A DNA stretch of 8,772 bases from Capsulimonas sp. (GCA_025963815.1 JAOQAA010000135.1:1-8772); one strand, 5' to 3'. Counted from the stretch's first letter, positions 1 to 6,969 are shown. The notes: a model not told the origin generated them from the sequence alone. Numbers and translations are program-made.

Positions 1-948
1 GAACATGTCGTACGTGTAGGGCAGCAATCCCAATTTGTTCAGGCCGACGGAGATGTTGGACTTGTCCAGAACGCGCATAACGATCTTCTCGCCGAATACG
101 GCGGGAAGGGTGGAGACGCGGAAGTCGTAAGGCCGGCCTTCGATCGTCGCGGAGATGCGGCCGTCCTGCGGCGCGCGCTTTTCGGAGATATCCATCTCGG
201 CCATGATCTTGATGCGCGACGTGACCGCCGCTTGCGCTTTTTTGGGCAGGACCATGCCGTCCATCAGAATGCCGTCCACGCGATATCGAATGCGAAGACA
301 ATCTTTGGCGGGTTCGATGTGGATGTCCGAGGCCTTCTCTTGAATCCCGCGCGAGATCACCATGTTCGCCAATCGCACAACGGGAGCTTCGCCAGACATC
401 TCTTTGAGCTGTTCAATCGTGATGCTGTCGTCGTTCTTATGGTCGTCGGTCAGCATGATATCGCCGCCGCCGAGGTCCCGCATGACGTCAATCACGGCGT
501 CCTTGACGTTGACTTCCGTGCGGTAATTGTTCGTGATCGCGTTGATGATGTCTTCTTCGGTCGCGATCAGCGGCTCGACTTCCTTGCCGGTGATCAGCCG
601 AATTTCGTCGATGGCGAAGATATCGAGCGGGTTCTTCATCGCCAGCGTCAGCTTCTTCGGGCTGCGCTCGATGGGAATAACCTTGAAGCGGCGGGCGAGT
701 TCCTGCGTGACGGCGGCGAGCACGTCATCCTCGATCTTGACATCTGTCAGGTCGATGTATGGCACGCCCCATTGCTCGCCAAGACAGCGAACGCGGTCGC
801 GTTCGGTAATCAATCCCATGGACACGAGAAGATCGCCGATCTGTTCCTGCGACTTCAGCTGTCGCTGCTTGTCGAGCGCCTGCTGCATCTGATCGGGAGT
901 GACCAGACCGCTGGATACAAAGATATCTCCTAAAACTGCGGATTGCAT
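1..948 (-). CDS. pilB: PilB/GspE-type assembly ATPase, N-terminal 316 residues (3' end outside window)
   Basis: Hexameric secretion-type ATPase that drives pilus (or pseudopilus) extension at the cytoplasmic face. The frame is open from ATG at 948 to the window edge. Residues 1-140 form an MshEN-like (T2SSE_N) domain with two related halves, LGDIFVSSGLVTPDQMQQAL (6-25) and IGDLLVSMGLITERD (37-51). Residues 185-300 are the N2 part of the motor, with ASDIHIEP (206-213), KIMAEMDISEKRAPQDGR (247-264) and FRVSTLPAVFGEKIVMRVLD (276-295), all hallmark stretches of PilB/GspE. Walker A, Asp box, Walker B and any zinc-binding Cys motif would lie to the left of the window and cannot be checked. The start is supported by AGGAAAG 7 nt upstream. 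The family is usually about 560 residues. It follows pilQ on the same strand but is separated by a palindromic element, so it may have its own promoter. PilB versus GspE cannot be settled from this half; the pilMNOPQ context favours PilB. Confidence 0.93.
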   Translation of the reverse strand, partial: MQSAVLGDIFVSSGLVTPDQMQQALDKQRQLKSQEQIGDLLVSMGLITERDRVRCLGEQWGVPYIDLTDVKIEDDVLAAVTQELARRFKVIPIERSPKKLTLAMKNPLDIFAIDEIRLITGKEVEPLIATEEDIINAITNNYRTEVNVKDAVIDVMRDLGGGDIMLTDDHKNDDSITIEQLKEMSGEAPVVRLANMVISRGIQEKASDIHIEPAKDCLRIRYRVDGILMDGMVLPKKAQAAVTSRIKIMAEMDISEKRAPQDGRISATIEGRPYDFRVSTLPAVFGEKIVMRVLDKSNISVGLNKLGLLPYTYDMF

Positions 949-1068
949 GAAGTGACTTTCCTAAGAACCAAACGCTGTAGAATACGATACGGCCGGGAGC
1001 GCATTCACACGCGCTCTACCTAGTAAAGATTATCGGTTGTTGGGGGGAGGTTCTGTAGACGAGGGGAA
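949..1068. other. leader region of the ATPase gene, no strong promoter
   Basis: This stretch lies between the palindromic element and the ATPase start. Read on the minus strand it has TATTCT about 30 nt before the start codon, a possible -10 box without a convincing -35, and a perfect 6-bp inverted repeat GAGCGC/GCGCTC (997-1002 and 1011-1016, 8-nt loop). Nothing here encodes a plausible protein. If the element upstream blocks read-through from pilQ, this is where a private promoter for the ATPase would have to be. That is inference. Confidence 0.3.
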
Positions 1069-1082
1069 GCCCTCACCCTCGG

Positions 1083-1118
1083 TCCCTCTCCCACCCTGGC
1101 TAAAGCCTGGGAGAGGGA
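1083..1118. repeat. terminal hairpin of the left arm
   Basis: An 11-bp perfect stem, TCCCTCTCCCA/TGGGAGAGGGA, encloses a short inner GGC/GCC pairing. No run of T follows on either strand, so it is not a classical intrinsic terminator. Confidence 0.8.
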
Positions 1119-1174
1119 TGTCCAATGGCAAGGGCCAAACGTATCTTGTCGTGGAGAGTTCTGCTAAGATAGCT

Positions 1175-1248
1175 CCTCCGCCCCAACTCTGGGGGACCTG
1201 ATTTCGGAGATTGGCATCTTCACAGGTCCCCCAGAATGGGGGCGGAGG
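1175..1248. repeat. inner inverted repeat, 26-bp arms
   Basis: The arms at 1175-1200 and 1223-1248 match at 24 of 26 positions. They share CCTCCGCCCC and GGGGGACCTG and enclose a 22-nt loop. The two differences lie in the middle of the arm. Each arm also contains its own small CCCC/GGGG pairing. The sequence is unrelated to the terminal arms, so it could be a second repeat family nested inside the first. Confidence 0.8.
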
Positions 1249-1257
1249 GGCCGAACA

Positions 1258-1273
1258 CCCAAACGAATTTGGG
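1258..1273. repeat. small palindrome CCCAAA-CGAA-TTTGGG
   Basis: A perfect 6-bp stem with a 4-nt loop lies directly right of the inner inverted repeat, inside the composite element. It is short enough to arise by chance but fits the general palindromic make-up of the element. Confidence 0.5.
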
Positions 1274-1358
1274 AAGAGGGGGGGATTCTCTGATCTCAAG
1301 AAGGGCGGAGGGCCAAAACCTAAGCGCGAAGCCACGTTTTGGCTTCGACCCTTGGACA

Positions 1359-1393
1359 CCCCTCTCCCAGGCTTCAGCCGACCGGGAGAGGGG
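1359..1393. repeat. terminal hairpin of the right arm, just after pilQ
   Basis: A 10-bp perfect stem, CCCCTCTCCC/GGGAGAGGGG, with inner GGCT/AGCC pairing. In the pilQ transcript it would form 13 nt after the stop codon. No T-run follows on the minus strand, so it is more likely an RNA 3'-end stabiliser or a Rho-related pause than an intrinsic terminator. Confidence 0.75.
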
Positions 1394-1406
1394 CCGGGGG
1401 TGAGGG

Positions 1407-3410
1407 CTAAACCGTTTCCTTCTGAACGCCGACCTTCACGAAGATCACCAGCTCGTTGCGGTTGTGCGTGTGCTGCGTGTCTCGGAACAGCTGGCCGAAG
1501 AACGGCAGGTCGCCCAGGATCGGGACTTTCTGGATGTTCTTGATGTCGGTCTCGCCGATGAGGCCGCCGATGGCGATGGTTTCGCCGTCTTTGACGCGGA
1601 TGGTGGTGGTCGCTTCGCGGTTCGAGATCTGCGGCAGGCTGCCGCCGCCGGGGACCGCGAGGTATCCGGAGATCGTCGAGACTTCCGGGTGGATATTCAG
1701 CGTCACATAGCCGTCGTTGTTGACCTTGCCGGTCACGAAGAGTTTGATGCCAATGTTGACCGAGTCCGTGGTGACGGTCTGGCCGGTCGATGTCTGCGTG
1801 ATCGACGAAATGTAGCGGACGGTGTCGCCAATGAAGACGGCCGCCTGCTCGCCATCAATGGCGGCGATGTTCGGGTTGGACAGCAGCTTCACGTCCCCGC
1901 TCTTGATCTTGGCGTCCAGCTTGACTGTTGCGATATTGGACAGCGCCGAACGGCCGATGGTGCCGAACTTCAGAATATTGCCTGGGTATGCGGATGGGGA
2001 GCTTGTCCCATTCAAGGCGCCGCCCAGTTCTCCGATCGTTGTCGAAGCGCCAGAGAAGTCCCATCCAAGACCGAAATCTTTTTCGTTGGTGAGCTGGACT
2101 TCCGTGATCTTCGCCTCATACGTGATTTGCTTTGGCTGTGTGTCCACCTGAGCGATCAGTGTTTTGGCGCGGGCGATGTCGCTGTCCGATCCGGTCAGCA
2201 GCAGCGCATGGGTCGTGGCTTTGACCGCGACTTTCGTAGCGGCCTGCGCGCCGCCGGAAGGGTCGGGAGCGGCGCCAGGCGCCGCTCCGGCCGGCGGCGC
2301 GCCGAACGTCGCTTGAGAGCTGGTCGTCACCGAATCCGCAGTGTTTGGCGCCGTGAGCGTAAAGTTGCGCGACGGGGCGGGCGTGACGATCAAATTGGGG
2401 ATCAGTCGGTTCAGAACCGAGACCAGATCGTCCGCCGAGGCGTACTTGATGTCGTAAACTTCCGTGTGCGAGGAATCCACGCTGCGCGACAGGCCGCCTT
2501 CGGCGTCCGCAACCAGCTGTTTCGCCGCTTCCACATCGCTTTCCGGGCCTGTGATTACCAGAACGCCGCCGCCGAGTGTGCCATTGACGCGTCCGGCGGA
2601 GATCTTGACATTCGGATATCGATCTTTAATCGTTGTGAGCAGGGCGTTCGGGTCCGAGTAGCTGAACGTGACGACGGCGGTGGCCGGCGGAACGGTCGAT
2701 GTGCTGCCGGCGGTTAGAGTCGCAATCGACGCCGGGGATCCGATCACATAAGTGCGCCCGACTTTTGCATACAGATATCCGGAAAGCTTGGTGATCAGCT
2801 CCAGCGCTTCCTCCAGAGTGACGTGCGTGAGGGAGACGGTCACTGAGCCTTTAACATCCGTGCCGGAAACGATGTTGCTGTGCGTTTGCAGCGCCAATGC
2901 TTTCAAAACGTCGTTGATGTCCGCGCCGACGAAATCGAGCGTGACATCCTGAGTGCGATCGATCGGCGTGGCGGCCCTCACGACCGGGCTTGACGGCAGG
3001 ATCTTCAGTGTGGCGGGCAGTGGGAAAGTCGCGGCGATACGGACCGGAACGGCGGGAGCCGCCGGAACGAGAGGCAGCGGCGCTTGCTGAGCGATGATCG
3101 GCTGCCCCTTCGGCGCGCCATATCGGCGCCAGGTCTTGCGTGGCTTCGCGGCGTAGCGAGAATACGAAGGACGCGTGTAGCGGGTGCGCAGCGAGTGCTG
3201 ATAGGCGGCCGCCTGAGCTGGATGCTGCTGCGACCAGCGCACTGCCCATACGGACCGTTGAAATGTGTGATGCGGCGCGCGCTTGGGCTGCGCCTGTCCC
3301 GCCGTGGCGAGCGTCGCGGTCAGCGCCACCGTCATCGCGACGGCGACCACAGTTTGCGTGCGCCGGTCGAAAGCGCGGTTTCCTATAATATTGGCGATTA
3401 AGTTTTGCAT
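1407..3410 (-). CDS. pilQ: type IV pilus secretin PilQ
   Basis: Outer-membrane channel through which the fibre leaves the cell; 667 residues. The chosen ATG at 3410 has GGAG 10 nt upstream and gives a signal peptide with a basic start (NRAFDRR, 11-17), a hydrophobic core (about 19-36) and a likely cleavage after AGQA (37-40). The frame stays open upstream to 3734, but that part overlaps the pilP gene and is low-complexity Arg-rich shadow. Domains: basic His/Tyr/Arg-rich linker (41-103), STN/N0 domain (about 153-225), N1-like domain (240-305), N3-like domain (315-430) interrupted by an Ala/Gly/Pro-rich loop (360-392), and the secretin core (430-663) with the signature VPILGDLPFFGQLF (629-642). 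No AMIN peptidoglycan-binding domain is visible before the STN domain. It lies 41 nt after the pilP stop. A GspD of a type II system is the alternative, but pilMNOP upstream supports PilQ. Confidence 0.93.
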   Translation of the reverse strand: MQNLIANIIGNRAFDRRTQTVVAVAMTVALTATLATAGQAQPKRAPHHTFQRSVWAVRWSQQHPAQAAAYQHSLRTRYTRPSYSRYAAKPRKTWRRYGAPKGQPIIAQQAPLPLVPAAPAVPVRIAATFPLPATLKILPSSPVVRAATPIDRTQDVTLDFVGADINDVLKALALQTHSNIVSGTDVKGSVTVSLTHVTLEEALELITKLSGYLYAKVGRTYVIGSPASIATLTAGSTSTVPPATAVVTFSYSDPNALLTTIKDRYPNVKISAGRVNGTLGGGVLVITGPESDVEAAKQLVADAEGGLSRSVDSSHTEVYDIKYASADDLVSVLNRLIPNLIVTPAPSRNFTLTAPNTADSVTTSSQATFGAPPAGAAPGAAPDPSGGAQAATKVAVKATTHALLLTGSDSDIARAKTLIAQVDTQPKQITYEAKITEVQLTNEKDFGLGWDFSGASTTIGELGGALNGTSSPSAYPGNILKFGTIGRSALSNIATVKLDAKIKSGDVKLLSNPNIAAIDGEQAAVFIGDTVRYISSITQTSTGQTVTTDSVNIGIKLFVTGKVNNDGYVTLNIHPEVSTISGYLAVPGGGSLPQISNREATTTIRVKDGETIAIGGLIGETDIKNIQKVPILGDLPFFGQLFRDTQHTHNRNELVIFVKVGVQKETV

Positions 3411-3451
3411 GAGTGAGTTTCTCCAGCCCGGATCGCGGGCGTCAGCGGGCG

Positions 3452-4216
3452 TTACGGAGCGATCGGTTCTTGGGTCGGAATGATGGGCGCTGCCGGCGCA
3501 TTGGCGGCCGGCGCGCTGTCGGCGGCGGGCGTTCGCGGAGCGGCGTCTTTTGCGCCGCCTAGCGGCAGTCGATAGGTCTGACCGTCGCGCTCTAAAATGA
3601 CCGCGCCACGGGCGATATGGTGGATGCGCAGTCCGCCTTCGAGTTGATCGCCCTGGCGGACGATCCGACGCTTGTCGCCGTCGCGCAGAATGGCGACGCC
3701 GCCGTCGCCTCCCATCACTCCGGTCACCGTCCATGTCACCGGCGCCGCCGGGGCGGGAATGACAGTCGGCGCGGCGCTGATCTGGCCGGGACCGGGAAGC
3801 GCTCCCATATTCGGCAGCGGCGACACTTGCGGAACAGGCATGGGAGACAGCGCCGTTAACGAGGCCGTTCCCATGCGACGGTTAGTGAACCGGCGCGGAG
3901 CGCTCGATGGCGTTGGCGTGGCTACTGTCCTGGCCTTTTGATAGGCTTCCAGAGCAGCTGTGTCGGCGACGCCCGGTAGAAACGGATCGCGCATCAGCGC
4001 CGACGGCGCGGGGGCGGGAGCGATCTCACCGGCGTCCGTGATGGCTACGGCGACCTTCTTCGCCGCTTCGGTCTCCGAGGACTTCGCGGTCTTCGGCGCC
4101 TGCGCGGCCGCCGGGGTCGGCACGATCATTCGAAAAATAAAGAAGCCGAAGACGCCGACCGAAAGGACGATCAGGGCGATCAATTGCGGAAGCTGTTTTT
4201 TGTCAATCTTATTCAT
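3452..4216 (-). CDS. pilP: PilP-like inner-membrane connector protein
   Basis: Probable link between the PilN/PilO complex and the PilQ secretin; 254 residues. A short basic N-terminus (MNKIDKKQ) precedes one membrane span (about 10-31), then an Ala/Pro-rich periplasmic stretch with the motif MRDPFLP (75-81), typical of PilP proteins. A C-terminal beta domain (159-220) contains VTGVMGGDGGVAILRDGDKR and RIVRQGDQLEGG, resembling the PilP/GspC homology region, and a disordered Ala/Pro tail (221-254) follows. PilP of Proteobacteria is a lipoprotein of about 170 residues; here a membrane span replaces a lipobox, as in GspC. ATG at 4216 is preferred because GGAG sits 9 nt upstream; an in-frame GTG at 4240 would include that ribosome binding site in the coding part. 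It lies 30 nt after pilO. The family call rests on motif and gene order. Confidence 0.8.
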   Translation of the reverse strand: MNKIDKKQLPQLIALIVLSVGVFGFFIFRMIVPTPAAAQAPKTAKSSETEAAKKVAVAITDAGEIAPAPAPSALMRDPFLPGVADTAALEAYQKARTVATPTPSSAPRRFTNRRMGTASLTALSPMPVPQVSPLPNMGALPGPGQISAAPTVIPAPAAPVTWTVTGVMGGDGGVAILRDGDKRRIVRQGDQLEGGLRIHHIARGAVILERDGQTYRLPLGGAKDAAPRTPAADSAPAANAPAAPIIPTQEPIAP

Positions 4217-4246
4217 CAGAGATTTCTCCAAAAACCTCACGCATTT

Positions 4247-5035
4247 TTAGAGCGTGGCGACGCCGGCTGCACTGTGTATTCCTGCGGCCTTCGAGGCGGC
4301 AATTGACCCGGCCACTGTTCCGACGGTTGCGCCCGCGTTCGTCGCCGACGGCAGGGCGGGAGCCGGAGCGTTTGCGGCGACGGGCGCGGGCGCCGCAGAA
4401 GAAGCGACGGCAGTGTCATCATGGAAAACATATGCCGTTAAGTGGAGGCTTGTTGCGACTGTCGGCGAGCTGAGCGGATTCTGATCGGGACCGGCGCTTT
4501 CCGGCCGCATCTGCGCGCTGCTGACGGAGATGATCTTCGGGAACCGCGTCAAGCTATAGAGAAATGTCGAAGTGTTCGCGTATGTCCCTTTGACGTCCAC
4601 GGAGATGTCCAGCGTGTCGTACGGCGGCGGAGCCTTCTTTTTCGTGCTTGAAGATCCGCTGGCGACGGGTGGCGGCGGCGGCGGAGGCAGCGGGCGCACT
4701 GCGGAGACGGTCAAATGGGTTGAAGCCGCCAGCGCCTGAAGCTGCTGAAGCAATGTCGGAACGTACGAGCTCTGGGAGACCGACGACTCCAAATCTTTGA
4801 TTTGCCCAAGTGTTTCGTTGTAAGAATTCTGGGTTAGCTCAAATCGCTTCGCCACTTGTTCACTGCTGCCGACTTCGGCCTCGCGAGTGTCTGCTTTGTT
4901 GCGCAGCGCGGAAATCTGCGAATTCAGCGCCAGGACTCCCGCGCTGCCGCAGATCAAAATCAAGCCGCCGAAACCCGCGAGCCCCTGAGCGATCTTCTTG
5001 GGCGATGCGCCGGTGGCGCTAAGATTTTTGAGCAT
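4247..5035 (-). CDS. pilO: type IV pilus alignment protein PilO
   Basis: Bitopic inner-membrane protein that dimerises with PilN; 262 residues. It has a short cytoplasmic N-terminus, a membrane span (about 18-37), a coiled coil (about 38-88), and a periplasmic ferredoxin-like domain (about 90-205) containing the pattern DISVDVKGTYANTSTFLYSL, typical of PilO. A seven-proline run (117-123) followed by SGSSSTKKK interrupts the domain where a loop would lie, and an Ala/Pro/Val-rich tail of about 55 residues ends the protein. The ATG at 5035 has AAGGGAG 6 nt upstream. The gene overlaps the end of pilN by 17 bp in another frame, which suggests coupled translation and equal amounts of the two partners. 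Confidence 0.88.
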   Translation of the reverse strand: MLKNLSATGASPKKIAQGLAGFGGLILICGSAGVLALNSQISALRNKADTREAEVGSSEQVAKRFELTQNSYNETLGQIKDLESSVSQSSYVPTLLQQLQALAASTHLTVSAVRPLPPPPPPPVASGSSSTKKKAPPPYDTLDISVDVKGTYANTSTFLYSLTRFPKIISVSSAQMRPESAGPDQNPLSSPTVATSLHLTAYVFHDDTAVASSAAPAPVAANAPAPALPSATNAGATVGTVAGSIAASKAAGIHSAAGVATL

Positions 5036-5660
5036 CGGATACTCCCTTGACGGCGGGAGCCGCCGGCTGCTTCAGGTGCACGGTCATTTGGAATGCGACA
5101 GTGTCGGTGGTTCCGGTCTTCTGCGACTGGACATACGCCAGATCGACGCTTTCCAGGCTTGGCTCATGGTTCATGTGCAGCATCGCTTCGCCGACGGCGC
5201 CCTGGTTGAGCGCGACTCCGGAGACGCTTAAGGTCGGGGCGTCCCCGGCCGGAGCGGCGCTCGCCGTCGCCGGCGCGGCGGCTGCGGAAGGAGTGCTTCC
5301 CTGCGTGCCGATGGACGTGAGCCACGTGCGGCTTGGCAGGCTGCGTGTCACCGCGTAGATGCTGTCGTACCAGAAGAGCGTATCGCCTTTCGCGGAGGCG
5401 AGGGTCGTGACCTTGGGCATCAGCTTGGATGTCTCCTGCTGCAGCGCCTGGATCGCAGTGACCTTCGGCTGTAGTTTTTGCAGCTTGTTGTCCAGGTCGC
5501 CGATCTGTCCGTTGATTCCGAACATACGGGCGCTCATAAACGTGAGCAGCAGGACGAAGACTCCGATCTCGCCGAGAATGGCGTAGACGATCTTGCGGAT
5601 ATTGTTTTCCTGACGCCGCTTTTCCGCGCGCCGGAGGGCTACCATATTGATTGAAGGCAT
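5019..5660 (-). CDS. pilN: type IV pilus assembly protein PilN
   Basis: Inner-membrane partner of PilM and PilO; 213 residues. The cytoplasmic N-terminus MPSINMVALRRAEKRR matches in position and style the conserved INLLPxR peptide by which PilN binds PilM. A membrane span (about 24-46) is followed by a coiled coil (50-90) and a fimbrial-assembly ferredoxin-like domain containing SRTWLTSIGTQG (110-121). That domain is split by an Ala/Pro-rich insert (122-141) and resumes with LSVSGVALNQGAVGEAMLHM (144-163). Length is within the usual range. The ATG at 5660 has a strong AAGGAG 7 nt upstream. It is 59 nt from pilM. Confidence 0.9.
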   Translation of the reverse strand: MPSINMVALRRAEKRRQENNIRKIVYAILGEIGVFVLLLTFMSARMFGINGQIGDLDNKLQKLQPKVTAIQALQQETSKLMPKVTTLASAKGDTLFWYDSIYAVTRSLPSRTWLTSIGTQGSTPSAAAAPATASAAPAGDAPTLSVSGVALNQGAVGEAMLHMNHEPSLESVDLAYVQSQKTGTTDTVAFQMTVHLKQPAAPAVKGVSDAQKS

Positions 5661-5719
5661 CTCATTGCTCCTTCAGAAGCGAATTGAACGTGAATGTCGA
5701 GCGCGATTAGTTCGCGATG

Positions 5720-6916
5720 TTAAGCGGCTTTCGCCTTAGCGGCGGGAGTTTTCAAAGCCGCTTTCGTTACAGCCTCGGAAAGCTCTTTGAGAGCCAGGCC
5801 GATACAGGTCGAGAAGATCGGTCCGCCCTCTTCAGTGATTTCCGCCGGCAGCGCTTCCGAATCGATGCTGGGGTTCTGGAAAACGCTGCGGATTTCGGTC
5901 GGCAGCCCCAGGCGCGCCGTCATGTACTGGGCCAGGCCGGTCATCTTGGCGCCGCCGCCGCTGATAATGATGCGGGTAACGCCGCCCCCGCCGGTTTCGG
6001 AGGTGACGCCGGCCGGTAGGTTCGAGGTCGCCGGGTCCGATAGCTGCGACTGATAGTAGTTGATCGAGCGGCGCACTTCGCGGAGCAGCTCATCGATTGA
6101 CGGCTGCACTGCCTGCGCCAGGGCCATGGCTTCCGGCAGAGTGTCCGGCGTCAGAAGCGCCACCATATCGACGCGGCGCTTGATTTCTTCCAGTTCCGTC
6201 CAGTCAATCGTGCGGGAGATCGTCTTGATCGCGTTCGTAAAGCTGTCGCCGGCGATGGCGATGCTGCGTGTCAGCGCGAACTTGCCTTCGGTGACGATAC
6301 AGACATCCGTCGAGGTGGCGCCGATATCGAGCATTGCGACAGTGGCGCTTGCGACACTGTTCGTCTCGTCCAGATCGATCAGCGCCCGCTGCATCGCGAA
6401 TGTCTCGATATCGATCCCGACCGGCTCCAGACCTGCTCCAGAGAGCGCGCCGAGGCGGCTCTCCACCATCTCGTTCGGAACGGCGACGAGCATAACGCCC
6501 ATCTTGTCATCTTCGCCCGGCACGGGGCCGGTTATCTCGAACTCGATCATACTGTCTTCGGTCGCGGACGAAATATACTTGGAGGCTTCGTAACGAACGC
6601 CCTTGCGCAGCAGAGCTTCAGACATGCGCGGCATCTTCACATGGCGGACGATGACGCTGGCGCCGCTGATCGCGGCGACGGCGCCGTTGGCTTCGATACC
6701 GTGCTGATGCATCAGATCGCGGATCGCCTTCGATACGGCGGGGCCGTCCACGATGATCCCGTCACGGATGGAGTCTGGGGGGGTGGGGCCAGAGGCGGCT
6801 TTGAGAATACGCCATCGTCCTCCCGCCGCCTCGGCCAAGGCCACCTTGATCATACGGCTGCCGATATCAAGACCGACCACGGTTTCTTTGCCGAATATTT
6901 GCGAAAGTGCGAGCAT
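5720..6916 (-). CDS. pilM: type IV pilus actin-like ATPase PilM
   Basis: Cytoplasmic FtsA/actin-fold protein that binds the N-terminal tail of PilN and couples the envelope complex to the motor; 398 residues. ATP-binding motifs are all present: phosphate 1 VVGLDIGSRMIKVALAEA (13-30), phosphate 2 VAMLDIGATSTDVCIV (193-208) and the adenosine motif IIISGGGAKMTGLAQYM (316-332). The central part has the PilM-typical MPRMSEALLRKGVRYEASKY (95-114) and RRSINYYQSQ (282-291). The C-terminus ends in a Lys/Ala-rich tail (384-398). Length is slightly above the usual 350 residues. The ATG at 6916 has GGGGAAGGAT 8 nt upstream. It is the first gene of the minus-strand operon and is divergent from the M42 peptidase gene. 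Confidence 0.95.
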   Translation of the reverse strand: MLALSQIFGKETVVGLDIGSRMIKVALAEAAGGRWRILKAASGPTPPDSIRDGIIVDGPAVSKAIRDLMHQHGIEANGAVAAISGASVIVRHVKMPRMSEALLRKGVRYEASKYISSATEDSMIEFEITGPVPGEDDKMGVMLVAVPNEMVESRLGALSGAGLEPVGIDIETFAMQRALIDLDETNSVASATVAMLDIGATSTDVCIVTEGKFALTRSIAIAGDSFTNAIKTISRTIDWTELEEIKRRVDMVALLTPDTLPEAMALAQAVQPSIDELLREVRRSINYYQSQLSDPATSNLPAGVTSETGGGGVTRIIISGGGAKMTGLAQYMTARLGLPTEIRSVFQNPSIDSEALPAEITEEGGPIFSTCIGLALKELSEAVTKAALKTPAAKAKAA

Positions 6917-6959
6917 TTCGACTGATCCTTCCCCACCGCTGGCGGCGTCCGCCCGTAAA

Positions 6960-6965
6960 ATATTA
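6960..6965 (-). promoter_or_regulatory. possible -10 box of the pilM operon
   Basis: On the minus strand TAATAT lies in the only AT-rich patch upstream of pilM, about 44 nt before its start codon. No good -35 is found at 16-18 bp, so this is a weak call; an activator or alternative sigma factor is possible. Confidence 0.3.
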
Positions 6966-6969
6966 TCGA

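Larger units (their letters stand above)
1069..1407. repeat. composite palindromic MITE/REP-like element with 74-bp terminal inverted repeats
   Basis: The left arm (1069-1142) and the reverse complement of the right arm (1334-1407) begin with the same GCCCTCACCC and end with the same ACGT. They match in about 61 of 75 aligned columns by eye. Each arm folds on itself: TCCCTCTCCCA (1083-1093) pairs with TGGGAGAGGGA (1108-1118), and CCCCTCTCCC (1359-1368) pairs with GGGAGAGGGG (1384-1393). The interior holds a second strong palindrome (1175-1248) and a small one (1258-1273). There is no transposase or credible reading frame, so a non-autonomous interspersed repeat is the best reading. No clear target-site duplication is visible. 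The right end touches the pilQ stop codon. Copy number in the genome cannot be judged from one window. Confidence 0.8.

Noticed and set aside
232..933. 233-codon plus-strand frame opposite the ATPase gene
   Set aside because: Antisense shadow; the opposite strand encodes conserved PilB/GspE motifs across the same bases.
1083..1118. Intrinsic terminator
   Set aside because: Stable stem, but no T-run after it on either strand; the same holds for the 1359-1393 hairpin.
1069..1407. CRISPR array
   Set aside because: The repeats are inverted and nested, not direct and evenly spaced.
1030..1543. Two short frames through the palindromic element (1030-1359 minus, 1211-1543 plus)
   Set aside because: Pro/Gly-rich translations of the inverted repeats without a ribosome binding site or known motif; the plus-strand one also runs antisense into pilQ.
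1464..2717. 417-codon plus-strand frame opposite pilQ
   Set aside because: Arg/Asp/Gly-rich shadow of the secretin gene with no recognisable motif; the minus-strand frame has clear secretin domains.
3411..3734. 108-codon N-terminal extension of the pilQ reading frame
   Set aside because: It overlaps the end of pilP, is very Arg/Ser-rich as expected of an off-frame reading of GC-rich DNA, and would bury the good signal peptide that begins at 3410.
4217..4240. GTG start at 4240 for pilP
   Set aside because: It would place the GGAG ribosome binding site of the ATG at 4216 inside the gene; the ATG gives a normal basic N-terminus before the membrane span.
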